From positions 1,508,501 to 1,572,500 of the forward strand of contig JADJWQ010000006.1 in the NCBI GenBank assembly GCA_016716265.1: a stretch of DNA of 64,000 nt, read 5' to 3'. The stretch is from Planctomycetota bacterium. GTDB taxonomy: Bacteria > Planctomycetota > UBA1135 > UBA2386. Shown here in pieces: positions 18,003 to 27,710 of this stretch. Within the stretch, counting starts at the first letter, position 1; each line of letters begins with the position of its first letter. Position numbers and translations under genes: made by a program. Under the pieces are notes generated by a model. That model saw nothing but the letters and a program-made list of their open reading frames with translations, was not told the origin of the DNA and made no database searches.

Positions 18003-18668
18003 ATGGCCACACGCGGGATCGGGCCATGGCTGATCGGGACGATCTGCTTGGCGGGCGTCCTCTCGCTCGGCGTCCACTGGGCGACCCGTTCGAGCCGTCC
18101 CGCGGACACGCCGGAGGAAGCCATCGAGTTCTTCCTCGACGCGACGCGGTCGGACGATCGGATCGCCCTCGCCAAGGTGTGGTGGATCGGTGACGATCCC
18201 GACCTGCAGCAGCGCGTCATCGCGACGTATTGCACCTCGAACGCCGCGTCGCGCCGTTTTCACGACCACCTCCGGAGGGCCTACGCCGACGAGCTCCAGC
18301 AGCTCGCGAGCGCGGGCAGGATCGGTCTTCCGGAGGCTCGCGACGTGCCCACCGCCGCGGACATCGCCAAGGCCGTCGGGGAGGCGCTGAAGCGGGATGG
18401 TCGTCTCGTGGTGTTCCTCCGCGGAACCGACATCCTGTACGTCGCGCAGCACGGCGAGCATTGGTACGTCGAGCACGACTTCGTCGCTGTGGACCGTGAT
18501 TGGAAGGAAAAGGACTTCCAGGTGCTGGTCGCCACGGCGGACCTGTACGAGCGCCTCGACGCTCGGATCGGCCAACCCGGACAGTCGGCATGGGGCCTGC
18601 TGCAGGAACAGCAACGAGGCCTGCAGGCGGTTGCCGCGGAATACGGAGCCCCGCTGCTCATCCGGTAG
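18003..18668 (+). CDS. Unknown protein with N-terminal membrane anchor
   Basis: The protein is 221 aa. One transmembrane segment (about residues 8-25, PWLIGTICLAGVLSLGVHW) is followed by a soluble domain starting DTPEEAIEFFLDATRSDDRIALAKVWW, reminiscent of NTF2-like or DUF4878-type domains in which a helix pair precedes a curved sheet. Residues LVVFLRGTDILYVAQHGEHWYVEHDF fit the sheet. No catalytic motif is seen. AGGATC lies about 6 nt before ATG 18003. No family is recognised. Confidence 0.7.
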   Translation: MATRGIGPWLIGTICLAGVLSLGVHWATRSSRPADTPEEAIEFFLDATRSDDRIALAKVWWIGDDPDLQQRVIATYCTSNAASRRFHDHLRRAYADELQQLASAGRIGLPEARDVPTAADIAKAVGEALKRDGRLVVFLRGTDILYVAQHGEHWYVEHDFVAVDRDWKEKDFQVLVATADLYERLDARIGQPGQSAWGLLQEQQRGLQAVAAEYGAPLLIR

Positions 18669-19018
18669 TCCGGCATCCTGACCGCGCGCCGGAACATCCG
18701 GCAGTCGTCGAGGGTCCACTCGCCCGCCTGTTCGACGGGGAGTGCGCCGGCGAATCGACTGCCCACCAGCCATCGCGCGAGCAGCGCGGCTCCGGCGACG
18801 TCCATCACTCGCAACGACAACATGCGAGCACACTGCTCGGCGAGCGGGCACGGTCCGAACTCGACGGAGTCGGGAGCAAACGCGCGGCCCATGCGCTCGC
18901 CGCCAGCGGAGTCGACAGCACCCACGCCCCGGCAGCGGGGGGCCGAGGCGGCCGGCAGCACCGCACGCTCGCCGCCGGGCCCGCCCGAGGCGCGGCTCGC
19001 TTCGAAGGGAATGCCCAC
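18669..19018 (-). pseudogene. Possible remnant of a minus-strand gene
   Basis: Reading leftwards from ATG 19018, about 115 residues look protein-like (for example LSLRVMDVAGAALLARWLVG and GEWTLDDCRMFRRAV) with high GC at third codon positions. Near 18670 the frame runs antisense into the well-supported plus-strand gene, where the residues stop looking like a protein. The simplest reading is a gene that lost its 3' end or carries a frameshift there. No family is recognised. The remaining stretch to 19303 shows nothing further. Confidence 0.3.
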
Positions 19019-19303
19019 GAAGTCCGCGGCGCGCGGTCACACGGCTGCCGAGCCGTACCGCGGGGACGCCACCGATCGACCGCGATCTGCGCGAGCGGCA
19101 ATCGCGGTTCACCGAGCGACCGAGACATCGGACGGATCCGGATGTCCCGATTGGCGGTGTGACGGCCCTGTTGATCCGGTCGAGGCCGCGCCGATTCGCG
19201 GGACACGACGGGGGCGTTGGGTGCGGGTGCGGGAAGCCCTCCGTCGTGCACACGGTGTCCGAACGGATCCGAGTTCCCGCCCGTGTCGCTCCGAGTGCCA
19301 GGT

Positions 19304-20143
19304 TCAGCCGTCACCCGCGATCCCTGCGGACCCCTTGCCCGGGATCGTCGCGCGCAGTGCGAGGAGCAGTGCCACGGCAGACACCAGGATCAAGGCCCAG
19401 CTCTCGACCGTGCTCTCCGGGGGAGGATCGAACTCGACGACGACGAGACTGCGCCAGCCACCGGGGTAGTCCTCGCGCAGCTCGGTGCGGATGCCACCCA
19501 TCGCCCGATCACGATCGGTCGGTGTAGGGCGGACGCGGCCACGCACGGTGGCCGGCAGATCTGCCCACTCGAGTCGTCGGTTCACCCGCAGCAGGACGAG
19601 GTTGGGGGCCGCGCGGCGCAGTTCCCGGAGCTCTCGTTCGCGCCGATCCCACTCCGCCTCGCGCCGCTCGGCGGCAGCGAAGTCCGGCGGTCGCCCGCCG
19701 AACCGCGCCTGCACCCCCTCGAGCAGCGGGCTCCCGAGCATGCGCTGGGCCGGGCTCGTCGGATTGCTCTCGAGGGCCGCGATACGCTCGCGGCGCTCCG
19801 GTGCATCGTCGAACAGGAAGTAGTCATACTCGCGGCTCCTCAGCAGGTCCGTGCCGAGGATGCCACGGTAGACCTCCCAACGGACGCCGGTGAAGGCGGC
19901 ATCGGGGATCTCGACGAGCCGGTCGACGCTCTCGGCACCGAGTGCACGCGCGGCGACCGTTGCCGGCACTGCAGCCTCGGCCGCCGCCCGACGCGCGGCG
20001 ATGGCGTTCAGGCTCCGCCACCCGAAGACGAGTGGCGCCGGCAGGACCGCGATCAGGACCATGACGGCCCCGATACGTCTCGTCTCAGCACCCCGACCAG
20101 CAGCGCGGGCGCGCGGCTCCGACTTGTCATTCCGTTCGTTCAT
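19304..20143 (-). CDS. Unknown membrane protein with two transmembrane segments
   Basis: The protein is 279 aa, started at ATG 20143 with GAGGA about 11 nt upstream. The topology is one transmembrane segment near the N-terminus (GAVMVLIAVLPAPLVFGW), a large charged central domain and a second one near the C-terminus (SWALILVSAVALLLALRATI). The central domain includes WEVYRGILGTDLLRSREYDYFLFDD and a coiled-coil-like stretch rich in Arg and Glu (AAERREAEWDRRERELRELRR). This resembles E3-ligase-like MULE/GIDE topology only superficially, and no RING is present. The family is not recognised. It is divergent from the next gene across 376 bp. Confidence 0.65.
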   Translation of the reverse strand: MNERNDKSEPRARAAGRGAETRRIGAVMVLIAVLPAPLVFGWRSLNAIAARRAAAEAAVPATVAARALGAESVDRLVEIPDAAFTGVRWEVYRGILGTDLLRSREYDYFLFDDAPERRERIAALESNPTSPAQRMLGSPLLEGVQARFGGRPPDFAAAERREAEWDRRERELRELRRAAPNLVLLRVNRRLEWADLPATVRGRVRPTPTDRDRAMGGIRTELREDYPGGWRSLVVVEFDPPPESTVESWALILVSAVALLLALRATIPGKGSAGIAGDG

Positions 20144-20519
20144 CGCAGTTCGGTCCTCGTGGTCCGCACCGCGAGCGCCGAAGTGCGACGCAGCGTTACA
20201 GCGCCGCGTCGTCCGTGCTGAGCGCACCGCCACCGCCGGGAGCGCGCCGGCCGGCAATGCCCGCACGAACCGGAGCCGGTTCGCGACGCCCGGCCTGCAG
20301 CTCCGGCGACCGACGCCAGGACGCTGGGTCACGGGAGGCGACGCCACCCGGCTCGCGTTGCTGCGCGCACTTGACAAGCCGGCAGGATCATCGCCCACGG
20401 CCGGGACGATCTCCGCGACGGCGAACTCGACCCTGCGGTTCGAGGCGGCCTGACCGACTCGACGTCGCCAGCACGTCGGGCACGAGGACGAGGCGCCGTT
20501 CGTCCCGCCGGCGCCGCCG
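20144..20519. other. Divergent intergenic region, 376 bp
   Basis: It separates two divergently read genes of unknown function, so promoters for both are expected. I see no convincing -35/-10 pair. From 20454 the frame of the downstream gene is already open and gives plausible residues (HEDEAPFVPPAPP), which hints that the downstream gene once began farther left. Confidence 0.4.
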
Positions 20520-21146
20520 GTGTGGTACACGCTCGGTGACGAGTTGCGCGCCCTGGTCGAGTTCGCCGAAGCGTCCGAGGGAGCCCACGCCGCACACGCC
20601 CGGGGCGAGCTGCCCGACGTCGCGGGCGGCGGCACGCTTCGCATGCAGGCGTGGAGGCGGATGCTCCTGCCGGAGCACCCGGACGTGGTACCCCGGCTCC
20701 TCGATCTGCTGCCAGACGCGCTGTCGGCGGCTCACGACGCTGCGACTGTCGAAGGTCGTGAGACGGCCACCGTCGACCACTGCCGCTTTGCCGGTGCCTG
20801 GCTCGGCGAGGTGATGTCTGCGCTCGGAGGACTCCGCGATCGGAGTATCGCGGCGGCACTGCTGCCGATCGTGACGGCGGTGCAGTGCTCGAGCGCGATC
20901 CGCGTCGATGTGGCGAAGGCACTGTTGCGGCTCGACAGTCCCGACTGCGTGCGCGCCGCGATCCGCCTGCGGAGGACGAGGGAGAGCGCCGGCACCTCAC
21001 AGGCCCGCGACGTGAGCTGGATCGACCGACCGCTCCGCGAGACGTTCGCCTTGCGGGCGATCGAAATGCCTGCGCCGCCTCGCGCGAACGCCGCTGCCTG
21101 GTTCCGGTTGCTCGGTCGCGGCCTGCGACGTTTCCGAGCGCTCTGA
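20520..21146 (+). CDS. Unknown protein, possibly helical-repeat (HEAT-like)
   Basis: The protein is 208 aa if started at GTG 20520, the first start codon after an in-frame stop at 20451-20453. The middle is built of Leu/Ala-rich helices (DVVPRLLDLLPDALSAAHDAA; DRSIAAALLPIVTAVQC; VDVAKALLRLDSPDCVRAAI), a spacing that fits HEAT/armadillo-type repeats. It ends in an Arg-rich tail. The open frame with protein-like residues upstream of GTG, but no ATG, suggests either an undetected start or 5' truncation. Confidence 0.5.
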   Translation: MWYTLGDELRALVEFAEASEGAHAAHARGELPDVAGGGTLRMQAWRRMLLPEHPDVVPRLLDLLPDALSAAHDAATVEGRETATVDHCRFAGAWLGEVMSALGGLRDRSIAAALLPIVTAVQCSSAIRVDVAKALLRLDSPDCVRAAIRLRRTRESAGTSQARDVSWIDRPLRETFALRAIEMPAPPRANAAAWFRLLGRGLRRFRAL

Positions 21147-21230
21147 CCGTCGGACTGCTCGTCGACGGCGCGCGCCCGGCGGACCGGGACCGCTCTACTC
21201 CACCGCGCGTCACCAGGCTCGCGAACGTCG

Positions 21231-21806
21231 CTACCTGGCAGTGAGGTCGCCGGCGGCTGAGGTGCGTTCCTGCAGGATCCGCAAGAGATAGCTGAACACG
21301 TCGTAGTCGAGGTGCGTGCTGACCAGGATTCCCCACCGCCCGCGCACGGAGAGGCCGAGTCCCTCGCAGCGCGCGTCGACGAGCGAGTAGGTCTTTCCGC
21401 GCGCCGTGGCCGTGCCATCCGCGTGGAAGCGGGCCTTCTCGTATTGGAAGCTGCCTTCGGTCTCCAGTTGATCGAGATAGCCCCGCAGGCGTTGGTCGAA
21501 GGTCCGCTCGGCGATGAAGTCACAGGCCTCGGCCAGCTTGCTCGACTTCGGCGACGAGAGGTACATCGCCTTCGACTGCTTGAACACCAGCGGCCTAGGC
21601 TCGCTGCGCAGGAACACCTTCAGGCAGCTGTCCTGCGTCACGAACATCCCGGAGTTGATGACGACGTTCTGGGCGTCCCACCAGAGGTGGGTGATCTCGT
21701 CGAGCGGCCAGGTCCGGCCACGGAACTCGATCCGGTCCTCGTAGACGTCGAGCTGCGGGCGGGCGAAGGGAACGAGCGTGGTGCAGCGCACCCTGAGCGG
21801 AAGCAT
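21231..21806 (-). CDS. Unknown protein, PH-like fold suspected
   Basis: The protein is 191 aa and starts at ATG 21806 behind GAGGAGG (minus strand, 9 nt upstream). The first half reads as alternating beta strands (DVYEDRIEFRGRTWPLDEITHLWW, VFLRSEPRPLVFKQ), a pattern common in bacterial PH-like domains that begin with the strand pair used to detect a local stiffness of charge; the second half is a helix plus strands ending in DYDVFSYLLRILQERT. No catalytic residues are visible. It lies 230 bp downstream of the kinase/WD40 gene on the same strand and may belong to that cluster. Confidence 0.7.
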   Translation of the reverse strand: MLPLRVRCTTLVPFARPQLDVYEDRIEFRGRTWPLDEITHLWWDAQNVVINSGMFVTQDSCLKVFLRSEPRPLVFKQSKAMYLSSPKSSKLAEACDFIAERTFDQRLRGYLDQLETEGSFQYEKARFHADGTATARGKTYSLVDARCEGLGLSVRGRWGILVSTHLDYDVFSYLLRILQERTSAAGDLTAR

Positions 21807-22036
21807 GGTCGGGTCCTCCTCTTCGGTGACCTCCGGTGTGGCTGCGCGCCTCGTCCCGGTCGGTCTCGAGGCGCACGAGCGGAGCCCGACGCCAGTGCGT
21901 TGCAGTGCCGCGACGACTTTCCTGCCGGGCCACGCCGCACCGTCCGATCGGTTCCGGGCCCGGATTCCGCCGCCCGACGCGGCCGCGGATGCGTGGTGGT
22001 CGACACGCCTCCGCACACGAGCTGCGACGCCAGGCG

Positions 22037-25000
22037 TCAACGACGCTCGTCGCCAGCCGCGCCCGTCGGAGTAGCGGTGGGCGGCGAATCCAGCAGTTCG
22101 AGGATCGGCGCGGGGATCGAGAAGCTCGGCGACGCGGCAGCCCTGCGAATCCCGTCGACGCGCGCCGCGAGGTCGGGACGCCCGAGCGATCGGAGCGCCT
22201 GCGCACCGGTCGCCCAACCGAGCTCCGTGAGGCCCTCGGTGCACAGCGTGCCGAACAACTTGATCACGCAACGTGGCGCCGCGCCGAGGCGCAGGTCCAG
22301 CAGGGCCCGCATCTCGCGCATCACGCGGCGCACGGGCGGCCCGCTGCCCCAGGTGACGTGGCCGTCGACGCGTGGAATCGCGTCGTCGAGGTAGCGCGCC
22401 ACGGTCGCCAACGAGTCTCTCGACGCCGTGGGATCGCCGAGCACCTCGAATGCCCGCGGGAACCACAGGAGCGGGTCGTCGGTGTCGAGGAGCGCCACCT
22501 GCCGGGCGACCTCGGCCGCGACGTCGGGCGACACGTCCATGGTCCCGATCCGCGCCTGCAAGTCGGCACGACCGAGCGATTGCGCGACGCATCGGTTCAC
22601 CGCATCGGTGGCGCGCTGCTGCACCAATCGAGCGTGCCGGATCGCCTGCACGCGCGGCCGACGTGCGACCGTATCCCAGAGCTCGACGACGCCATCTGCG
22701 AGCACGAGCAGGCTCGTGCCGGCGGCATCGACGTGCAGGTGTTCGACCGCTCCCGAGACCCGCCAGCGCGCCGTCACCGCGCTCCAGGACAACCGCGTCG
22801 CGCACACCGCGCGGTCCGCGCCACCGCTGAACAGCGTGTCGCCGTCCGGTGTGAACGCCAACGCGAGCACCTTGCCGCCGTGCGCCTGCAGCGTGAGCTC
22901 GGGGCTCGCGGCGCCGCGACGCCAGACCTCGACCTGTCCCGACGCACGCCCCAGGGCCCAACGGGTCTGGTCGAAGCAGATCGCCAGTGCGGTGACCGCG
23001 TCGGGCTCCCCCAGCGGCCGAGTGCTCGCGATCCGGACGGCCACGTCCGAGCCGCCGCGGCGAAGCTCGTAGACGCAGCCGTCGTCGCCGCCGGCAAGCA
23101 GCCAGGCCCCGTCGGCCGCCAGGGTCAGCGCACGCAGCGGACCCTCGGCGCGTACGAAACCCACGGGCTGCGGCGGGAGGCCGGCGTCGCCATCGCCGCA
23201 GTCCCACATCCTGGCCGTGCGGTCCTCTCCGCAGCTCGCGACCACCCTGCCGTCGGCCGAGATCGCCGCAGCCAGGACCAACCGATCCCGTCGCGCGCCC
23301 GACTCGTCTACCGCGTGCATGTCGTGCCCGTTCAGCGATGCGACCATCGCGCCGGAGGCCGTGTCGAGGACGTACGGGCGTTCTCCCAACTCGACGATCA
23401 CAGCGCGGCTCGCACGCGACGCGAGCGCCACCTGACGGAATCTGCCGTTGTAGATGGACGAGGCCTGCGGCAGCCGTGTGACAACCACGCCCCGTGTGAG
23501 ATCGATGACCTCGAGGGTTCCGTCGTTCTCGCCGACCAGCGCGACGCGGTGCTCGAGGTCGGCGGACGCGGCTCTCGGGAGCCCACAGGTAGGGCGCCAC
23601 CGTGGTCGCTCCCTGGCGATCCCCCAGATCCGCACGGTGCCGTCACGTGCGACCGACGCCACCTCGACGCCATCCGAGGTCATCGCCATCGACCTGACCT
23701 CGTCGTCATGACCGAGCAGGCGCGCCCCAGGGAGGTTCTGGAACGCATTGACGACGGTCAACGTGCGGTCCTCGCTCCCGGCAGCGATCAGTCCCGTCGA
23801 GCTATCCGTCACCACGGAGAGCACTCGACTCTCGTGGAGACGGTAGTAGCGATACAGCTGTAGATCGGTGACGTCGTAGACGGCCACACCACCCTCGTTG
23901 GTGCCGAACGCGATCAGCTCGTCGGTGAGGAAACCGATCTGCTGGGGGAATACGCCGATCTCGCTCCTGCCGCTGCTGAACCGCCACGGTTGATCCGTCG
24001 AGCTCGCGGCGCGCCAGGAGTCCGTGTCCCACCGCACCAGGGAGTCGTTCGCGAGCTTCGCGACGAGTTGATCGCCGCCTGGCGAGAATGCGAGCGCCGT
24101 GATCGCTCGGCCCACGGCGGCCACCGGGTCTTCGACCGCAGGAAGCTCGAGCTCGCGGACCGTCTCGCCGGATTCGACGTCGACCACGACCACACGGCGG
24201 AAGCCCGCCCCCGCTGCCAGCCAGCTTCGGGTAGGGTGGAACGCGAGCGAGTCGATGCAATCGAAGTAGTCGTCGGACCTGAGCTGCAACCTGCGCAGCA
24301 CTCGACCGTCGCTCGTGTCGAGCACGTGGACCACTCCGAGCGAATCCCCGCTGGCGACGAGGTGACCATCGCTCGACGAGGCCATGCAATCGGCCCCGAA
24401 CTCGTGTGGACTCGCACGCCAGCGCTCGGCACCCGTGCCGAGTTCGATACAGCGAAGCTGCGGATCGCCGTTGCCGCCGAACGCGACCCAGGCACCGTCG
24501 GGAGCGATCGAGACGGACGTCGGCCGCGTGGCGGAGGCGTCGATCCGGACCACGCTCGCGTCAGTCAGATACCGCATGAGCTGCCACTCGATCCCCCGCT
24601 CGCCCGGAGCACACGCGGCCAATTGCGTCCGCGCCCCCGGAGCATCGAGCGCCTCGATCGCAGCCCCGGCGGCGGCGAGCCTCGCGATGTAGCCCTGTCG
24701 CTGCGCCTCGACCGTAGCCCGGCGCGCGGCCTCCGCCTCGCGCTCCGCATCGGCCGCCCGCTCGCGCTCCCGCTGCTCCGCGACGGTCGCCCTGCCTGCG
24801 CTGGCGCGCGCATGCTCCGCCTGACGCACGGCGTCGAAGCGCGCGGCCTCCGCCTCGGTCGCCCGGACGCGCGCCTCCCGATACTGCCGGAACGCCACGC
24901 CGCCGAGCGTCACCCCGACCACGAGCAGCAACGCGGCCGCGATCACGTGCACCCGGTTCCGCCGGACGAACTTGCGCAGCCGGTAGCCGACGCCGGGCGG

Positions 25001-26125
25001 ACCCGCCAGCACGGGCTGCAGGTCCAGGTAGCGCTGGATGTCCGCGGCCAGCGCGCTGGCCGAGTCGTAGCGCCGCTCGGGTTCCTTCGCGAGCGTCCTG
25101 CCGACGACCCAGTCCAGGTCACCGCGCAGCTCCCGGCGCAGCAGTTGGAGCGTCGTGCGGCGCTGCGACGCCGCCTCGGCACCGGCGCGGCCGAGTGCAC
25201 CGATCCGGACGCTCGGGGTCGGCGGGTCCTTCTCCCTGACGAGCCGGAGTGCCTCCAGCGGTCCGGCAGTGCGCAGCTCAGCGGAGCTCAGCGGCAGTTC
25301 GCCGGTCAGCAGCTCGTAGAGCATCACGCCCAACGAGTAGACGTCGGCGCGCGCGTCGATGACCTCGCCGTCGCCCGCGGCCTGCTCGGGGGCCATGTAT
25401 TCGAGCGTGCCGAGGATGCGATCGTGCTGCGTGAACAGCGTTACGTCGAGGAAGTCGCGGTTGGTGGCCTTGGCCAGACCGAAGTCGAGGATCTTCACGA
25501 CGGGCTGCTCGCCCTCGCGCGTCACGAGCACATTGCCCGGCTTCAGATCGCGGTGGACGACGCCCTTCTGGTGGGCGTGGTGGACGCCGTGACACACCTC
25601 CTGGAACAGCGCAAGGCGCTCCGCCAGCGACGCGCGGTGTTTGTCGCACCAGCGGTTCAACGGGAGGCCCTCGACCAGCTCCATCACGAAATACGGCTCG
25701 CCGCGGTCCGTCTCCCCGGCATCGAGAACGCGCGCGATCGAGCGGTGACTCATCGCCGCCAGCGCGCGCCGCTCGAGCTCGAAGCGCGCGAGTACCTCGC
25801 GCGTCGCGAGACCGCGCTTTACGACCTTGATCGCCACGTCCTGTCGCACCGGCGCGCGGCGCTGCGCCCGGTAGACCTCGCCCATGCCACCGGTCCCGAT
25901 CCGGTCGAGCACCCGATAGGGCCCGATCCACTCGGGCGGTTCACTCCGCTCCCGCCGATGGCTGGACGCGAGAGCCTCGAGCACGTCAGCGTGGTCGGGA
26001 TGGCTCGCGATCAGTGCGCCGAGGCCGCGCTGCAGCGCATCCGCGTCCGACACCGTGTCGACGAGCGCGAGGAACGCGGAGAACACCTGGTCCGGAAGGT
26101 CATCAGGCCGATCGAGCGTGGCCAT
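22037..26125 (-). CDS. Transmembrane Ser/Thr protein kinase with WD40 repeats
   Basis: The protein is 1362 aa. The PknB-type kinase domain (about 70-340) has all the catalytic motifs: GTGGMGEV glycine loop, VAIKVVK with K100, H191-R192-D193-LKPGN and D214-FG, then APEQ. A transmembrane segment (about 388-408) follows, then a coiled-coil rich in Ala, Arg and Glu (about 410-480). The rest is a large WD40 propeller region (about 520-1180) with repeats such as GHDDEVRSMAMTSDGVEVASVARDGTVRIWG, and a C-terminal helical part. Such kinases are a hallmark of planctomycetes and probably phosphorylate cytoplasmic targets in response to signals sensed by the propeller, but no ligand is known. It is probably in a cluster with the SUMF1-fold and helical-repeat genes upstream. 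Confidence 0.93.
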   Translation of the reverse strand: MATLDRPDDLPDQVFSAFLALVDTVSDADALQRGLGALIASHPDHADVLEALASSHRRERSEPPEWIGPYRVLDRIGTGGMGEVYRAQRRAPVRQDVAIKVVKRGLATREVLARFELERRALAAMSHRSIARVLDAGETDRGEPYFVMELVEGLPLNRWCDKHRASLAERLALFQEVCHGVHHAHQKGVVHRDLKPGNVLVTREGEQPVVKILDFGLAKATNRDFLDVTLFTQHDRILGTLEYMAPEQAAGDGEVIDARADVYSLGVMLYELLTGELPLSSAELRTAGPLEALRLVREKDPPTPSVRIGALGRAGAEAASQRRTTLQLLRRELRGDLDWVVGRTLAKEPERRYDSASALAADIQRYLDLQPVLAGPPGVGYRLRKFVRRNRVHVIAAALLLVVGVTLGGVAFRQYREARVRATEAEAARFDAVRQAEHARASAGRATVAEQRERERAADAEREAEAARRATVEAQRQGYIARLAAAGAAIEALDAPGARTQLAACAPGERGIEWQLMRYLTDASVVRIDASATRPTSVSIAPDGAWVAFGGNGDPQLRCIELGTGAERWRASPHEFGADCMASSSDGHLVASGDSLGVVHVLDTSDGRVLRRLQLRSDDYFDCIDSLAFHPTRSWLAAGAGFRRVVVVDVESGETVRELELPAVEDPVAAVGRAITALAFSPGGDQLVAKLANDSLVRWDTDSWRAASSTDQPWRFSSGRSEIGVFPQQIGFLTDELIAFGTNEGGVAVYDVTDLQLYRYYRLHESRVLSVVTDSSTGLIAAGSEDRTLTVVNAFQNLPGARLLGHDDEVRSMAMTSDGVEVASVARDGTVRIWGIARERPRWRPTCGLPRAASADLEHRVALVGENDGTLEVIDLTRGVVVTRLPQASSIYNGRFRQVALASRASRAVIVELGERPYVLDTASGAMVASLNGHDMHAVDESGARRDRLVLAAAISADGRVVASCGEDRTARMWDCGDGDAGLPPQPVGFVRAEGPLRALTLAADGAWLLAGGDDGCVYELRRGGSDVAVRIASTRPLGEPDAVTALAICFDQTRWALGRASGQVEVWRRGAASPELTLQAHGGKVLALAFTPDGDTLFSGGADRAVCATRLSWSAVTARWRVSGAVEHLHVDAAGTSLLVLADGVVELWDTVARRPRVQAIRHARLVQQRATDAVNRCVAQSLGRADLQARIGTMDVSPDVAAEVARQVALLDTDDPLLWFPRAFEVLGDPTASRDSLATVARYLDDAIPRVDGHVTWGSGPPVRRVMREMRALLDLRLGAAPRCVIKLFGTLCTEGLTELGWATGAQALRSLGRPDLAARVDGIRRAAASPSFSIPAPILELLDSPPTATPTGAAGDERR

Positions 26126-26334
26126 GGTCGGGAGGGGAGCGCGCCGACGTTAGCACGCACGCCGTGACGCGACAGACCGGCCGACCGCGAGGAAGCGGTT
26201 CGACCGGTCCTCGGTCAGCGGTCAGCTCCGGCCGAGCACGGCCAGCGCTACCCGTGGACCGACGGTGCGTGCTGCGCACTCGCCGGCGGCGAGCAGACCG
26301 AACCGAGCCCGCGGCGTGAGCACGACCTGCCACC

Positions 26335-26562
26335 TCATCTCGTGCGCCAACTCGGCTGCTTCGGGCGCTTCGACTTCCTCGTTCGTACCGTCGTCCGAAT
26401 CGCGTTCACCACCGCACCCGGGGGCACCACCTCGCCGGGAGCCGCGACCGGGTGCAGCCGCTGGCGCACCTCGAAGCGCACGCTCACGCCATCGAGCAGA
26501 TCGACGCTCTCGGCCTGCGCGACACCCTCGGCCGACGCCACGTGCAGCGATTCCGTCCGCAC
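26335..26562 (-). CDS. Possible small unknown protein
   Basis: A frame of 75 codons from GTG 26562 gives VRTESLHVASAEGVAQAE, then VDLLDGVSVRFEVRQRLHP and a basic tail. It looks more protein-like than other frames here and lies directly after the SUMF1-fold gene in the same direction. There is no ATG and no clear ribosome binding site, so it could also be the decayed end of a longer gene. The remaining 26126-26334, just upstream of the kinase gene, shows nothing recognisable apart from presumably its promoter. Confidence 0.3.
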   Translation of the reverse strand: MRTESLHVASAEGVAQAESVDLLDGVSVRFEVRQRLHPVAAPGEVVPPGAVVNAIRTTVRTRKSKRPKQPSWRTR

Positions 26563-26579
26563 AGCGCCCGCCGAGCGCG

Positions 26580-27710
26580 TCAGTCCGTGCGGCGGGGCAG
26601 GCTCATGGCTGGGCGGAAGCCGACGTCGCAGGCACGCTGGTCCCGGAGCATTCCATTGCGAGCCGCCGAGCGGCACCCGATGGGCGGATCGAGGAACGAG
26701 CCGCCGCGGATACAGCGGTATCCGGAGTCGTCCTCCGCCATGGGCTCCGGGGCGCGCCGGTCGCGCGGTGCCGTCGCGCTCGCCGCCAGGACGTAGGCGT
26801 CGTGCCGGTAGTGGTCGGCACACCATTCACTGACGTTGCCCGCCATGTCCCGGAGACCGAACGCATTCGGCACGAGACTGCCGACCGGCGCGATCAGTGG
26901 GTACGGATCCGGGAAGGCCGGCCAGGGATCGGGGCGCCGGACGCTGCCGAGCCCGTTGGCGCACGTCGCGCCACCGGCGACGGCGTCACCCCACCAGAAG
27001 CGCGCCGAGCTTCCCGCCCGACACGCGTACTCCCATTCCGCCTCGGCCGGCAATCGCATCTGGAAGTGGTCGCAGAACGCGACGGCGTCGCGCCAGGAGA
27101 TCTGCGTGACCGGATGATCCTCGCGAAGCTCGAACCCGTCCGCGGGCCCGAGCTCCGGCAGCGTGTCGCTCCACCGCGCGTCGTCGCTCCGCTCGCGAAG
27201 CAGGCGACCGCCGTCGTTGCGCAGCGTGAATCCACCGCGGCCCCATTGGTTACCGCGCTCCGCTTCGGTCACGTAGCCGGCATGCGCTGCGAAGCGCCGC
27301 CATTGCGCGATCGTGACCTCGGTCTCGGCGAGGTAGAAGGGACCGATCTCGCGCTCGTGCGCGGGCGACTCGCGCGCCGCCAGATCGTCGGGATCGACAG
27401 GCCGCCAGAAGCCCACGTTCGGCGAGGGCACGAACCCCAGCCCGTCGGTCTCGTGCTCCGTGGCACCGATGGTGCAGGTGCCGCCCGGGATCAGCCGCAG
27501 CCGGATGCCGGTCACCTGATGCACGATCACGCTGCACCAGCCACCGACGTCCTCGTCACTCGCCGGCCAGAACCCCGCCGGGCAATGCACCCCGGCCCGC
27601 AACACGATCGGCGGGGATGGTAGCTCCGCAGGAGTCGCCTCCGGTCCACCACAGCCACCTGCGGCCAGCATTGCGACGATCGAGAAGCGGGCGAATCGAG
27701 TGCGGTGCAT
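26580..27710 (-). CDS. SUMF1 / formylglycine-enzyme-fold lipoprotein
   Basis: The protein is 376 aa. The lipoprotein signal ends L15-A-A-G-G-C20. The SUMF1 domain (about 85-370) shows the family's landmarks: RLIPGGTCTIG, FYLAETEVTIAQWRRF, HPVTQISWRDAVAFCDHFQMRLPAEAEWEYACRAG, GLRDMAGNVSEWCADHY and CIRGGSFLD. The two copper-binding active-site cysteines expected after GGS in true formylglycine-generating enzymes are absent (GGSFLDPPIGC), so sulfatase activation is unlikely. SUMF1-fold proteins without them are often binding or structural partners of kinases. It overlaps the upstream gene by one base (TGATG), an operon sign. Confidence 0.9.
   Translation of the reverse strand: MHRTRFARFSIVAMLAAGGCGGPEATPAELPSPPIVLRAGVHCPAGFWPASDEDVGGWCSVIVHQVTGIRLRLIPGGTCTIGATEHETDGLGFVPSPNVGFWRPVDPDDLAARESPAHEREIGPFYLAETEVTIAQWRRFAAHAGYVTEAERGNQWGRGGFTLRNDGGRLLRERSDDARWSDTLPELGPADGFELREDHPVTQISWRDAVAFCDHFQMRLPAEAEWEYACRAGSSARFWWGDAVAGGATCANGLGSVRRPDPWPAFPDPYPLIAPVGSLVPNAFGLRDMAGNVSEWCADHYRHDAYVLAASATAPRDRRAPEPMAEDDSGYRCIRGGSFLDPPIGCRSAARNGMLRDQRACDVGFRPAMSLPRRTD

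Noticed and set aside
16239..19253. Long minus-strand frame over the sulfatase and the following unknown gene
   Set aside because: It is antisense to a sulfatase with an intact CSPSR motif and gives low-complexity Arg/Gly/Val residues in the overlap.
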